Of a stretch of DNA of 43,199 bases, positions 1 to 7,787 are shown piece by piece; the first letter of the stretch is position 1, and each line of letters starts with the position of its first letter. The position numbers and the translations under genes were made by a program. Origin of the DNA: UMGS1387 sp045646465 (GTDB lineage: Bacteria; Bacillota; Clostridia; Oscillospirales; CAG-382); assembly GCA_045646465.1 (NCBI GenBank), contig JAZRKT010000106.1, positions 1-43,199 of the forward strand, in the 5' to 3' direction. The notes beneath the pieces are model-generated. The model ran no database searches. It saw only the letters and a program-made list of their open reading frames with translations, and had not been told where the DNA came from.

Positions 1-177
1 CAATTCTTCGATGTAATCTAAGTATTCATAAACATTAGCATACTCTTCTGAACCATTGTAATTAATAACAGCCTTTTTCCAATCATCAACAGATAAATTT
101 CCAGCTTCGTCAATGTTGCTTATCAATCCACTATTATTTGCCGACTCTATAGAAGATAAAGAAGAAAACCCCTTACA
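1..177 (-). CDS. Orphan open frame running off the left edge, no start codon
   Basis: A 59-codon frame is open on the minus strand from 177 to the window edge, directly after and slightly overlapping the dapB stop. The sense codons read like a real protein (acidic, with stretches such as DEAGNLSVDDWKKAV), but no ATG or GTG lies in the frame, and the only TTG (126-124) has no ribosome binding site. Codon use is clearly more AT-rich than in dapB (many AAT, TTA, TAT and ATA codons). I do not recognise the family. It could be the 3' part of a gene joined to dapB by rearrangement, a degraded gene, or an assembly join close to a contig end. A genuine intact gene starting here is unlikely. Confidence 0.35.
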
Positions 178-928
178 TCATTTCTCTGAGAACACACCCC
201 ATATCGTACATTCCTGCACCCTTGCCCTTCATAAAGGCAGCAGCCTTTAATGCACCGTCTGCAAAAACCTCACGAGATAGAGCAGAGTGGCGTAAGGTTA
301 CATTTTCGTTTCTTCCTGCAAAAATAACCTCGTGCTCGCCTACAATTGAGCCGCCTCTTACGGAATGGATGCCGATTTCTTTTTCGTCACGCTTTTGACG
401 TCTGGTTGTTCTGTCGTAAGTGTACTCGGCATCTGTCTTTATGCTCTTTATTCCATCGGCAATCATAAGAGCAGTACCGCTGGGAGCATCAAGCTTTTGA
501 TTGTGGTGCTGTTCAATAATTTCAATGTCAAAGCCGTCAAGTATTTCCGCTGCCTTCTTTGAAAGCTCGATAAGAAGGTTTATGCCAAGGCTCATATTGC
601 CGCTTCTGAAAAGGGGAGCCTTCTTGCTTGTTTCGTATATAAGCGAAAGCTCGTCTTCGGTGTAGCCTGTTGTGCAGAAAATAACGGGAGTTGATGTTCT
701 AACGGCATATGTACATAAAGCCTTGCAGGCGCTGTGGTGGGAAAAGTCTATTACTGCATCTGCCTTAGCATCGATTTCATCAATGGAGGATGCTGTGGGA
801 AAACCGTGAGGGACGCCCAAATTTACATCAACGCCTGCTACGATGGTGTATAAATCGCTTTTTGCGCAGTAGTCCTCTATAGCCTTGCCCATTCTGCCGT
901 TTATTCCGCATACAATAATATTAACCAT
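173..928 (-). CDS. dapB: 4-hydroxy-tetrahydrodipicolinate reductase
   Basis: Cytosolic enzyme that reduces 4-hydroxy-tetrahydrodipicolinate to tetrahydrodipicolinate with NAD(P)H, the second step after dapA in the lysine/diaminopimelate pathway. The 251 residues match the usual family length. The Rossmann nucleotide-binding loop is at the N-terminus (G8 to M13, GINGRM), CTTGYT lies near residues 85-90, and the catalytic signature is near residues 139-152, with H141, H142, K145 and the D-A-P-S-G-T substrate loop. The ATG at 928 is preceded by AAAGGA. It lies 70 bases downstream of dapA on the same strand and is probably cotranscribed from the riboswitch-controlled dapA promoter, with a hairpin in between that may lower its expression. 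Confidence 0.97.
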   Translation of the reverse strand: MVNIIVCGINGRMGKAIEDYCAKSDLYTIVAGVDVNLGVPHGFPTASSIDEIDAKADAVIDFSHHSACKALCTYAVRTSTPVIFCTTGYTEDELSLIYETSKKAPLFRSGNMSLGINLLIELSKKAAEILDGFDIEIIEQHHNQKLDAPSGTALMIADGIKSIKTDAEYTYDRTTRRQKRDEKEIGIHSVRGGSIVGEHEVIFAGRNENVTLRHSALSREVFADGALKAAAFMKGKGAGMYDMGCVLREMM

Positions 929-952
929 ATTTTCTCATTCCTTTATATCAGT

Positions 953-987
953 AAAAATTCAGCCGCCGCCATTTTCTGACGACGGCT
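953..987 (-). terminator. Terminator-like hairpin between dapA and dapB
   Basis: In the direction of transcription a 10-base-pair stem (arms 978-987 and 961-970, with two G-U pairs and a 7-base loop) is followed by GAA and five T residues (957-953). It sits between dapA and the dapB ribosome binding site. It could be a partial terminator that sets the dapA:dapB ratio or an RNA-stability hairpin. The T-tract is short and interrupted, so strong termination is not expected. Confidence 0.45.
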
Positions 988-998
988 TATGCTTTGTT

Positions 999-1886
999 TT
1001 AGAATTTAATTCCCGCTTCCTTCATAATGGCAACCATTTTTTCTCTGTTGGAAGGAGCTATTTCGCAAAGAGGAAGTCTTATTTCGTTTGTGCAGAATCC
1101 AAGCTCGTTCATCGCCGCTTTAACGGGAATGGGGTTGGTTTCGCAAAAAAGGGAAGCTATAAGAGGCAGATACTTAAGCTGAAGTGCTGCCGCTTCCTTA
1201 ACCTTGCCCTCAGCCATAAGAGCGCACATTCTGTGTGTTTCTTGGGGAACAACATTTGAAAGAACGGAGATTACACCCACACCGCCAAGCGCCATTATGG
1301 GAACTATCTGGTCGTCGTTACCGCTGATTATGTCAAGGTTGTCGCCGCAAAGCTGAATTGTTTCAGCTACTGCAGAAATGTCGCCGTTTGCTTCCTTGGC
1401 GGCAACAATGTTTTCGTGATATGAAAGCTCTTTGTAGGTTGCAGGTTGAATATTCATACCTGTTCTTGAAGGAACGTTGTAAACAATCATAGGCTTATTA
1501 ACCTTGTCAGCGATTGTGGTAAAGTGCTTTACGATACCTTTCTGTGTTGTCTTGTTGTAGTAGGGAGTAACAAGAAGAAGTCCGTCTGCACCCATTTCGC
1601 AGGCGTGAACCGAAAGGTCAATGGCATAGCGAGTGTCGTTGCTTCCTGTTCCTGCAATAACGGGAACACGACCCTCGGCGGCGTTTATACAGCACTTGAT
1701 AAGGTCTCTGTGCTCTGAGTCGTCAAGAGTTGCAGACTCGCCTGTGGTGCCGCAAACAACAAGGGCATCAATTTCGCTTTTAATCTGGCTGTCAACTAAC
1801 TTTTCAAAGGCGGTAAAGTCAATTTTGCCGTCTTCCTTCATAGGGGTAATCAATGCGGTAATTGCACCCTTAAATGTGTTCTTCAT
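999..1886 (-). CDS. dapA: 4-hydroxy-tetrahydrodipicolinate synthase
   Basis: Condenses pyruvate with aspartate semialdehyde, the committed step to lysine and the cell-wall diaminopimelate. It is a (beta/alpha)8 barrel of the class I aldolase (NAL) family, and 295 residues is the normal length. Visible key residues are the G-T-T-G-E loop (T47, T48), Y110, Y136 and R141 in YNVPSRTG, and the Schiff-base lysine K164 in AAKEANGD. The ATG at 1886 follows GGGAGA by 11 bases. It is the first gene after a lysine riboswitch and promoter (1940-2228), so feedback by lysine is expected at the transcription level. dapB follows on the same strand. Confidence 0.98.
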   Translation of the reverse strand: MKNTFKGAITALITPMKEDGKIDFTAFEKLVDSQIKSEIDALVVCGTTGESATLDDSEHRDLIKCCINAAEGRVPVIAGTGSNDTRYAIDLSVHACEMGADGLLLVTPYYNKTTQKGIVKHFTTIADKVNKPMIVYNVPSRTGMNIQPATYKELSYHENIVAAKEANGDISAVAETIQLCGDNLDIISGNDDQIVPIMALGGVGVISVLSNVVPQETHRMCALMAEGKVKEAAALQLKYLPLIASLFCETNPIPVKAAMNELGFCTNEIRLPLCEIAPSNREKMVAIMKEAGIKF

Positions 1887-1939
1887 AATAAATAATTCTC
1901 CCTTCGGAATGTAGGTTTCGTAAATTGTTTATGTGCAAC

Positions 1940-1966
1940 AAAAAAACGCCGAAATCACTATCGGCG
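1940..1966 (-). terminator. Riboswitch expression-platform terminator before dapA
   Basis: In the minus direction a 6-bp stem (arms 1961-1966 and 1947-1952, CGCCGA/TCGGCG, 8-base loop) is followed by seven T residues (1946-1940). It lies between the lysine aptamer and dapA, which is the expected place for the lysine-dependent terminator. The base GCC just upstream could lengthen the stem. Confidence 0.85.
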
Positions 1967-2008
1967 GCTAAAACCTTCAGAAAAACTTCTTTTACAGTCT
2001 TCTTTCCC

Positions 2009-2195
2009 GATAGCACAACACGCAAACATAGCTCAACACGCACACGTCTTACGTGACAGTTATAAGGCTGTTAACCTTATACCCAGCTTTCGGAAAGCCA
2101 ATCCGACACTTCGGCGTTTTCCCCTTTTGCTTTTTTCTCTGCACGGCTTATGCGGATTTTGCGAAAAAAGCTACTCTTGTCAAACGCACCTCTAT
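2009..2195 (-). promoter_or_regulatory. Lysine riboswitch (L box) aptamer
   Basis: Read on the minus strand, the conserved L-box blocks occur in order: GATAGAGGTGC near 2195-2186, AAGAGTA near 2180-2174, AAAGGGGAAAACGCCGAAG near 2127-2109, GCTGGG near 2096-2091, CTGTCAC near 2059-2053, and closing CTATC (2013-2009), which pairs with the opening GATAG to make P1. This family binds lysine and, with the terminator at 1940-1966, shuts off dapA when lysine is plentiful. The motif near the 3' side (GCGTGTTG followed by GCTAT) appears twice, so the exact P1/P5 boundary is uncertain. Confidence 0.93.
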
Positions 2196-2199
2196 CAAC

Positions 2200-2228
2200 A
2201 TTATATTAAATTGCACGGTTTTTGACAA
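2200..2228 (-). promoter_or_regulatory. Promoter of the dapA-dapB leader
   Basis: Minus-strand -35 TTGTCA (2228-2223) and perfect -10 TATAAT (2205-2200) with a 17-base spacer. Transcription should start near 2193, exactly where the aptamer's first helix begins, which supports the assignment. Confidence 0.85.
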
Positions 2229-2373
2229 AGTGCCGTAAAGTAAACAGCACTTCCACATCTGTAATATTACCACGTTTATGTGCATTTGTCAAGTTTTTTT
2301 TGTTAATTAGACTTATTGCACAGTTTTAGAACGAAAATATATGAATTTTTCATAAAAAATACTCCTTTATCTA

Positions 2374-2402
2374 TTGACAAAACAGACAAAAAAAGATAAA
2401 AT
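2374..2402 (+). promoter_or_regulatory. Promoter of the prmA operon
   Basis: Perfect -35 TTGACA (2374-2379), 17-base spacer, -10 TAAAAT (2397-2402). It diverges from the dapA promoter. The leader to prmA is about 105 bases and contains an imperfect GGGG...CCCC hairpin near 2450-2475 of unknown role. Apart from the riboswitch and the two promoters, the 1887-2514 intergenic region shows nothing else. Confidence 0.8.
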
Positions 2403-2514
2403 AAGATAGAATAAATTCGTCATACCTCTGAATGTGTAAAAATTGCGGGGTTGTTTTTGTGCAATATTACCCCAAAAATACACGAGGTTAAATCAAGTAT
2501 GAAAGGGATATTCT

Positions 2515-3510
2515 ATGTATTGGATAGAAGCGGTTGTACACACCACAACGTGCGGAATTGACCCTGTTGGCGGGCTTTTGCTTATGAACGGAATAAGCGG
2601 TTTTGCGGTTGAAGACAGCGAGGATTTTAATAATTTCCTTCAGGGCGAGGGTGTGTACTTTGACTATGTGGAAGACGATTTGCTGAAGCTTAAGGACTGT
2701 GAAACAACGGTCACTTTCTATGTTGCGGAAAATTCGCAGGGTTTGGAAACAATTCTTGCGGTAAAGCGTGCAATGGACAAGCTGAAGGCGGAGGATACCG
2801 ACGGGCGGTTCGGAACACTTGAAGTTACAACCGACAAGAAGATAGAAGAACAGGACTGGGAAAACAACTGGAAAAAGTACTTCAAGCCCTTCGGTGTCGG
2901 AAAGAACCTGTGTATCAAGCCGACGTGGGAGGCTCTGCCCGAGCATTTAAAGGACAAGACAGTTATTGAGCTTGACCCTTCAAGCTCCTTCGGAACAGGC
3001 TCCCATACCACAACAAGGCTTTGCCTTGAAATGGTTGAAAAGTATATGGAAAAGCTCGGAGAAAGGCCTGTTCAGGTACTTGATATGGGCTGTGGAAGCG
3101 GAATTTTGGGCATAGCGGCATCACTTCTGGGAGCTGAATTTATAACGGCTGTTGATATAGACGAGAACAGCGCACGTATTGCAGGAGAAAATTTCGCCGA
3201 AAATAAAATTGCTTCCGATAAATATAACGTTATGGCAGGAAATATTCTTAACGATATAGATTTCTACAATAAGGTTTGCAGCAGAAAGTATGACCTTATT
3301 GCGGCAAATATCGTGGCGGATGTTATTATATGGATGGCTCCTGTTTTCAAAAAAGTGCTTAAAGAGGACGGATACCTGCTGGTTTCGGGCATTATTTCCG
3401 AAAGAAGCGGCGAGGTTACCGAGGTTTTGCGCGAAAACGGACTTGAAATAAAGGAATTCTGCGAAAGCCAGGAATGGGCGGCGGTGGTGCTATGCCACGC
3501 TTCTTTGTAG
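2515..3510 (+). CDS. prmA: Ribosomal protein L11 methyltransferase
   Basis: SAM-dependent methyltransferase that methylates lysines and the N-terminus of ribosomal protein L11. It has the family's L11-recognition N-terminal domain (about residues 1-120) followed by a class I Rossmann methyltransferase domain. PSSSFGTGSHTTT near residue 160, the SAM loop DMGCGSGILG near 195, acidic VDIDENS near 220, and the AANIVADV motif after that are all present. The ATG at 2515 follows AAAGGG by eight bases. It is the first gene of the plus-strand cluster, and its 3' end overlaps rsmE by 19 bases, so the two rRNA/ribosome modification genes are likely translationally coupled. Confidence 0.96.
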   Translation: MYWIEAVVHTTTCGIDPVGGLLLMNGISGFAVEDSEDFNNFLQGEGVYFDYVEDDLLKLKDCETTVTFYVAENSQGLETILAVKRAMDKLKAEDTDGRFGTLEVTTDKKIEEQDWENNWKKYFKPFGVGKNLCIKPTWEALPEHLKDKTVIELDPSSSFGTGSHTTTRLCLEMVEKYMEKLGERPVQVLDMGCGSGILGIAASLLGAEFITAVDIDENSARIAGENFAENKIASDKYNVMAGNILNDIDFYNKVCSRKYDLIAANIVADVIIWMAPVFKKVLKEDGYLLVSGIISERSGEVTEVLRENGLEIKEFCESQEWAAVVLCHASL

Positions 3511-4244
3511 AAAAAGATGCCGTCAGGGACGGCAGGACGGTTGTAATTTCGGGCGAGGATGCAAAGCATATTTCGCTGTCTCTGCGTTCAAAACCGGGCG
3601 AATGCTTTACGGTGTGCGACGGTGAAGGAATGGAGTATAACTGCGTTGTGTCGGAAATTACCAAAAACGAGGTTTTTCTCGACGTAATGTCGGTTTCGGA
3701 AAGTAAGGCTGAGCCTACGGTGAAGGTGACACTTTATCAGGCACTTACTAAAAGCGATAAATTTGAAAGCATAATACAGAAAAGCGTTGAGCTGGGTGTT
3801 GAGAAAATAGTACCCGTTCTTACCGAAAGGTGCATTTCAAGACCCGACGGGAATTCAATGACGAAAAAGCTTGAACGTTGGGGGAAAATCGCAAAAGAGG
3901 CGGCAATGCAAAGCGGACGGGCAATACTTCCCGAAGTTTCGCCACTTATCACTTTTGATAAGGCACTTGAAGAAATGAAAAAGGATGACTGCTTCTTTGT
4001 GTGCTATGAGGATTTTTCCCACACACCGATGACAAAGGTTGTAAATGAGGCAAAGAGCAAGTCACCGGTTCAAACCCTTTCCTTTGCGGTAGGCCCTGAG
4101 GGAGGAATTTCCCAAAGGGAGGCACAGCTTTGCAGAGACGGACACATTCCTCTTGCAGGGCTTGGTCCTAGAATATTGCGTACCGAAACGGCACCGCTGT
4201 GTGTGCTTAGCGGCGTTATGCTTATGACGGGAAATCTTGATTGA
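3492..4244 (+). CDS. rsmE: 16S rRNA m3U1498 methyltransferase
   Basis: SPOUT-class (knotted) methyltransferase that N3-methylates U1498 of 16S rRNA using SAM. N-terminal PUA-like part followed by the SPOUT domain, whose signatures are present: VGPEGGISQRE near residue 200 and LGPRILRTETAPL near 225. I place the start at ATG 3492 (MPRFFVEKDA), which matches the family's usual N-terminus; an upstream in-frame ATG at 3474 would add a glycine-rich MGGGGA and has its Shine-Dalgarno too close. The 250 residues are typical. prmA-rsmE adjacency is a common order in Firmicutes. Confidence 0.95.
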   Translation: MPRFFVEKDAVRDGRTVVISGEDAKHISLSLRSKPGECFTVCDGEGMEYNCVVSEITKNEVFLDVMSVSESKAEPTVKVTLYQALTKSDKFESIIQKSVELGVEKIVPVLTERCISRPDGNSMTKKLERWGKIAKEAAMQSGRAILPEVSPLITFDKALEEMKKDDCFFVCYEDFSHTPMTKVVNEAKSKSPVQTLSFAVGPEGGISQREAQLCRDGHIPLAGLGPRILRTETAPLCVLSGVMLMTGNLD

Positions 4245-4282
4245 TGTATTAAAAAATAAAATTCAGATACGGAGTGTTGATT

Positions 4283-5086
4283 TTGGCTATTCTTAAAAAC
4301 AAAAAGGTAAGCGGCGGAAAAAGACCGCTTAGTAAGTCGGACATTGATTTTTATAAGATGACGGGTGTGTTTGCAATTGCGTGCATTTTTGTGCTGCTTG
4401 TGCTTAAGATGAAGAGCACCGTGCTTATGAGAGCTGCAAGCGGCGAAGATGTTACATATAACATTTACAAGCTGCTTTCAAGCCCCTTCTTCATTGTGCC
4501 GGCAATTATTGCACTTGGTGCCTCAGTTGTATGGTTTGCTTTAAGCAAAAAGAATAAGGTTGACGAATCAAGAAGAATCTTTACAAGCACAAACTGCCTG
4601 TCAATAGCACTTTACCTTGCGGTGTTTGCTTTGTGCTTCGGCAGAAACCCCAACAGCGAAAACCACGAGTTTTTCATAACGTTTACAGTAATATGTGCTG
4701 TAATTTATTATGTTTCCAAGATTTATAACGCAGATTTTACTATGTTCTCGGTTGTAACGGCAGTAAACTCAATGGCAGTATTTCTTCTTGCAAGTAAATT
4801 TGATGTAATGTCGGTGATTTTCAAGCTTGCTGTTGTTGCGGTAAGCGTTGTGGCAATTATTCTTGTTGATAAGAAAATTAAGAGCATGAAGATTTCCAAA
4901 AAGAGAAAAAGCGATTATCTTACCGCACCTGCTTATGTGTCGGTTCTTCTTGGTGCTTTCTGTATGTTTATAAGAATGAATACGGCGTTTTCCGCAACCT
5001 TTGCAGTTGACAGACTGCTTATGGCATTTTTGGTTGAATACATTGTCTTTGCTATTTATTACACATTAAGACTTATCCGCGATTAA
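4283..5086 (+). CDS. Polytopic membrane protein of unknown function
   Basis: About 267 residues. A basic N-terminus (MAILKNKKVSGG) is followed by roughly six hydrophobic segments: near residues 29-45, 72-90, 107-122, 130-145, 155-195 (probably two) and 220-262. The loop near 200-220 is very lysine rich (KKIKSMKISKKRK), which is consistent with a cytoplasmic position. No family or active-site motif was recognised. I choose TTG 4283 because GGAG at 4271-4274 sits eight bases upstream; the GTG at 4274 overlaps that site. It lies between rsmE and the PucR/CdaR-like regulator in the same orientation with short gaps, so it is part of the operon. Confidence 0.75.
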   Translation: MAILKNKKVSGGKRPLSKSDIDFYKMTGVFAIACIFVLLVLKMKSTVLMRAASGEDVTYNIYKLLSSPFFIVPAIIALGASVVWFALSKKNKVDESRRIFTSTNCLSIALYLAVFALCFGRNPNSENHEFFITFTVICAVIYYVSKIYNADFTMFSVVTAVNSMAVFLLASKFDVMSVIFKLAVVAVSVVAIILVDKKIKSMKISKKRKSDYLTAPAYVSVLLGAFCMFIRMNTAFSATFAVDRLLMAFLVEYIVFAIYYTLRLIRD

Positions 5087-5113
5087 GCTTAAGCTGAGAA
5101 AGGAATGAATATA

Positions 5114-6199
5114 GTGTCTACAAGAGTATTTCAGAACGTAATTAACCAATTAAAGGAAACGGTTGACAGAACGGTTGCCGTTATCGACGATACAGGAGTT
5201 GTAATTGCCTGCAGCGAGCTTGTGCGGATAGGTGAAAAGCATACTCATGTGCCTGAGCTTTTCACATCTGACGACGAAATTGTCGTTTCATCGGGCAACA
5301 CCTACAGACTTATGGGCAGCTTTGCAAAAATCGATAACATTATTATGGTACAGGGCGAGGACAAGGAAAGTGCAGACATCTGTGCGGTTCTTTCTGTGGC
5401 ATTTACCAACATCAAAAACCTGTACGGTGAAAAATACGACAAGTCAAGCTTTATCAAGAACATCATACTTGATAATATTCTTCCCAGCGATATTTACATA
5501 AAGGCAAAGGAGCTTCACTTTAATGCCGAAGCTTCAAGAGCTGTGTTCTTTGTACGCTTTGCTGAAAAGGGTGAGGTTATTCCTTACGACATAATGCAGA
5601 ATATGTTCCCCGACAAGAATAAGGACTACGTTATCAGTATCGGCGAAAACGATGTTGTGCTTGTAAAGGAAGTAAAGACGAACATCGACTCCAAGGAGCT
5701 TGAAAAGACGGCGTACTCAATTGTTGATACCATCAGCGCTGAATTTTTCCATTCCGTAACAATAGGTATCGGCTCTGTTTCCGAGAATATCAAGGACCTT
5801 GCAATAGCCTTCAGAGAAAGCCAGGTGGCAATTGAAGTAGGTAAGGTATTTGATACAAAGAAGAGCGTTATCAGCTACGAAAATCTGGGCATAGGCAGAC
5901 TTATTTATCAGCTTCCCACAACACTTTGCGAAATGTTCCTTCAGGAAGTGTTCAAGAAGGGAAGCTTAGAGAGCCTTGACCACGAAACTCTTATGACCAT
6001 TCAGGCATTCTTTGAAAATAACCTCAATGTGTCCGAGACCTCAAGAAAGCTGTTTGTACACAGAAACACACTTGTGTACAGACTTGAAAAAATCCGTAAA
6101 ATCACAGGTCTTGACCTTCGTGAGTTTGAACACGCAATCACCTTCAAGGTTGCACTTATGGTTAAAAAGTACCTTACATCCAAGCCTGTAAAATATTAA
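5114..6199 (+). CDS. PucR/CdaR-type helix-turn-helix regulator
   Basis: About 361 residues. The C-terminal 60 residues carry the PucR/CdaR HTH signature: LNVSETSRKLFVHRNTLVYR followed by a KIRKITGLDL-type wing, near residues 302-335. The N-terminal region resembles a small-molecule sensing domain like those of sugar-diacid or purine regulators (VAVIDDTGVVIACS near 20-35), with a GGDEF-like middle domain typical of this family. GTG 5114 is preferred because AAAGGA ends nine bases upstream, while ATG 5105 abuts it. The effector is unknown. The position before ftsEX, with no catabolic genes nearby, is unusual for the family, and regulation of the cell-division genes downstream is possible but not shown. 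Confidence 0.85.
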   Translation: MSTRVFQNVINQLKETVDRTVAVIDDTGVVIACSELVRIGEKHTHVPELFTSDDEIVVSSGNTYRLMGSFAKIDNIIMVQGEDKESADICAVLSVAFTNIKNLYGEKYDKSSFIKNIILDNILPSDIYIKAKELHFNAEASRAVFFVRFAEKGEVIPYDIMQNMFPDKNKDYVISIGENDVVLVKEVKTNIDSKELEKTAYSIVDTISAEFFHSVTIGIGSVSENIKDLAIAFRESQVAIEVGKVFDTKKSVISYENLGIGRLIYQLPTTLCEMFLQEVFKKGSLESLDHETLMTIQAFFENNLNVSETSRKLFVHRNTLVYRLEKIRKITGLDLREFEHAITFKVALMVKKYLTSKPVKY

Positions 6200-6211
6200 C
6201 GGGAGTACCCA

Positions 6212-6895
6212 ATGATTGAATTTAAGAACGTATCAAAATCATATAACAATAAAGATTTTGTCCTGAAAAATGTGGATTTGCATATCGAAGACGGTGAGTT
6301 TGTGTTTATCGTCGGTCCTTCGGGCTCAGGTAAAACCACGCTGACAAAGCTTCTTTTGCGTGAAGAAAAGGTGTCTGAGGGCAGAATTGTGATAAACGGC
6401 TACAGACTTGATAAAATGCGTAGCGGAAAGGTGCCCTATCTTCGCCGTGAAATGGGAGTAGTGTTCCAGGATTTCAGACTTTTCCCAAAGAAAACGGTGT
6501 ACGAAAATGTGGCATTTGCAATGCAGGTTATCGGAGCTCCGGGAAGCTCTATCAAGAAAAGAGTTCCTTTCTTTCTTGACCAGGTGGGACTTGCCGACAA
6601 AATGAAGTCTTTCCCCACACAGCTTTCGGGCGGTGAGCAGCAAAGAGTAGCCCTTGCAAGAGCACTTGTAAATAACCCCGATATTATAATTGCCGACGAG
6701 CCTACAGGTAATATCGACCCCGAAATGAGCATTGAAATTATGGAGCTGCTTGTCAAGCTCAACGAAAAGCTGGGCAAAACGGTTATCGTCGTAACTCACG
6801 AACAGAACCTTGTTGACCGCTACAGAAAGCGTGTTATCACAATCAAGGACGGGGAAATTCTAAATGACAGAATAGGCGGTATGTTCGATGAGTAG
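6212..6895 (+). CDS. ftsE: Cell-division ABC transporter ATPase FtsE
   Basis: Cytoplasmic ATPase of the FtsEX complex, which transmits ATP hydrolysis through FtsX to activate peptidoglycan hydrolases during division. 227 residues is the usual length. Walker A GPSGSGKTT is near residue 36, the Q-loop is in VVFQDFRLFP near 90, the ABC signature LSGGEQQR is near 139, Walker B IIIADEPTGNID is near 161, and the switch His is in VTHEQ. The GGGAG ribosome site precedes ATG 6212. It overlaps ftsX by eight bases. Confidence 0.97.
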   Translation: MIEFKNVSKSYNNKDFVLKNVDLHIEDGEFVFIVGPSGSGKTTLTKLLLREEKVSEGRIVINGYRLDKMRSGKVPYLRREMGVVFQDFRLFPKKTVYENVAFAMQVIGAPGSSIKKRVPFFLDQVGLADKMKSFPTQLSGGEQQRVALARALVNNPDIIIADEPTGNIDPEMSIEIMELLVKLNEKLGKTVIVVTHEQNLVDRYRKRVITIKDGEILNDRIGGMFDE

Positions 6896-7784
6896 ATTCA
6901 GACTTTTTACCTTTATCAAGGACGGCTTTAAGGGTGTATTCAGAAACGGACTTATGAGCTTTGCCTCCATTCTTGTTCTGTTTTCGGGACTTATCCTTAT
7001 TGGCATTTTTACAACGCTCATTAAAAACGTAAACTATAACCTTGACAAAATGGATGATTTTAATGAGCTTGTATGCTATATGGAGCTTGAAGCGAACGAC
7101 GAAACAATAAGAAAGGCGCACGAGGAAATAATGTCTCTTGACAATGTTCTGAAGGTTGCTTTTGTTTCAAAGGAAGAAGCGCTTGAAGCCGAAAAAGCAG
7201 AGTACGGCGAGGAATATGCTTTCCTTTTCGATATGTATGATACCGGCAGAGCAAATCCGCTTCCCGATGCCTTTAGAATTGAATACGAGTCTGTTGGCAA
7301 GCTGGATGCACTTCAGTATCAGCTTGAAAAGGTTGAGGGAGTACAGCATATAAGAAACAGCAGGGAGATAGCTCAGAATATTGAAAAGTTCAAGAGCGTA
7401 ATTACCATAGGCGGTACCTGGCTTATGGCATTACTTGTAATTGTTTCTCTCTTTGTTATCTCAAATACAATCAAGCTTACCTTCCATTCACGTGAGCTTG
7501 AAATAAGCATTATGAGATATATCGGTGCGACAAAGTTCTATATTACAATGCCCTTTGTTGTGGAGAGTATTATAATTTCCCTTATAGCATCAGGGCTAGG
7601 TTATCTTACTCAATGGTATATCTACAGATTTATGGTTGAAAAGCTGGCAGTTGATTATAATATCATCTCCATTGTGCCTTTTGCTGAAATGAATAATCTG
7701 TTCCTTGTGATTTTCTTCGGTGCAGGTCTGTTTATAGGTATTTTCGGCGGAGCGATAACCATAAGAAGATATATGAAGGTTTAA
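6888..7784 (+). CDS. ftsX: Cell-division membrane protein FtsX
   Basis: Permease-like partner of FtsE. 298 residues with the FtsX layout: TM1 near residues 20-43, a large extracellular loop (about 45-165) that in the family docks a coiled-coil wall hydrolase, then three TM segments near 172-195, 222-242 and 268-290. The cytoplasmic stretch RELEISIMRYIGATK between TM2 and TM3 is characteristic. The next gene encodes a secreted coiled-coil M23 hydrolase, which is the likely partner of the loop. Confidence 0.96.
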   Translation: MSRFRLFTFIKDGFKGVFRNGLMSFASILVLFSGLILIGIFTTLIKNVNYNLDKMDDFNELVCYMELEANDETIRKAHEEIMSLDNVLKVAFVSKEEALEAEKAEYGEEYAFLFDMYDTGRANPLPDAFRIEYESVGKLDALQYQLEKVEGVQHIRNSREIAQNIEKFKSVITIGGTWLMALLVIVSLFVISNTIKLTFHSRELEISIMRYIGATKFYITMPFVVESIIISLIASGLGYLTQWYIYRFMVEKLAVDYNIISIVPFAEMNNLFLVIFFGAGLFIGIFGGAITIRRYMKV

Positions 7785-7787
7785 TTG

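Noticed and set aside
2053..2238. 61-residue plus-strand frame opposite the lysine riboswitch
   Set aside because: It lies entirely over the conserved aptamer and promoter, which explain the sequence.
3474..3491. Upstream ATG for rsmE
   Set aside because: It would add a non-conserved glycine-rich start and has the Shine-Dalgarno too close; ATG 3492 matches the family N-terminus.
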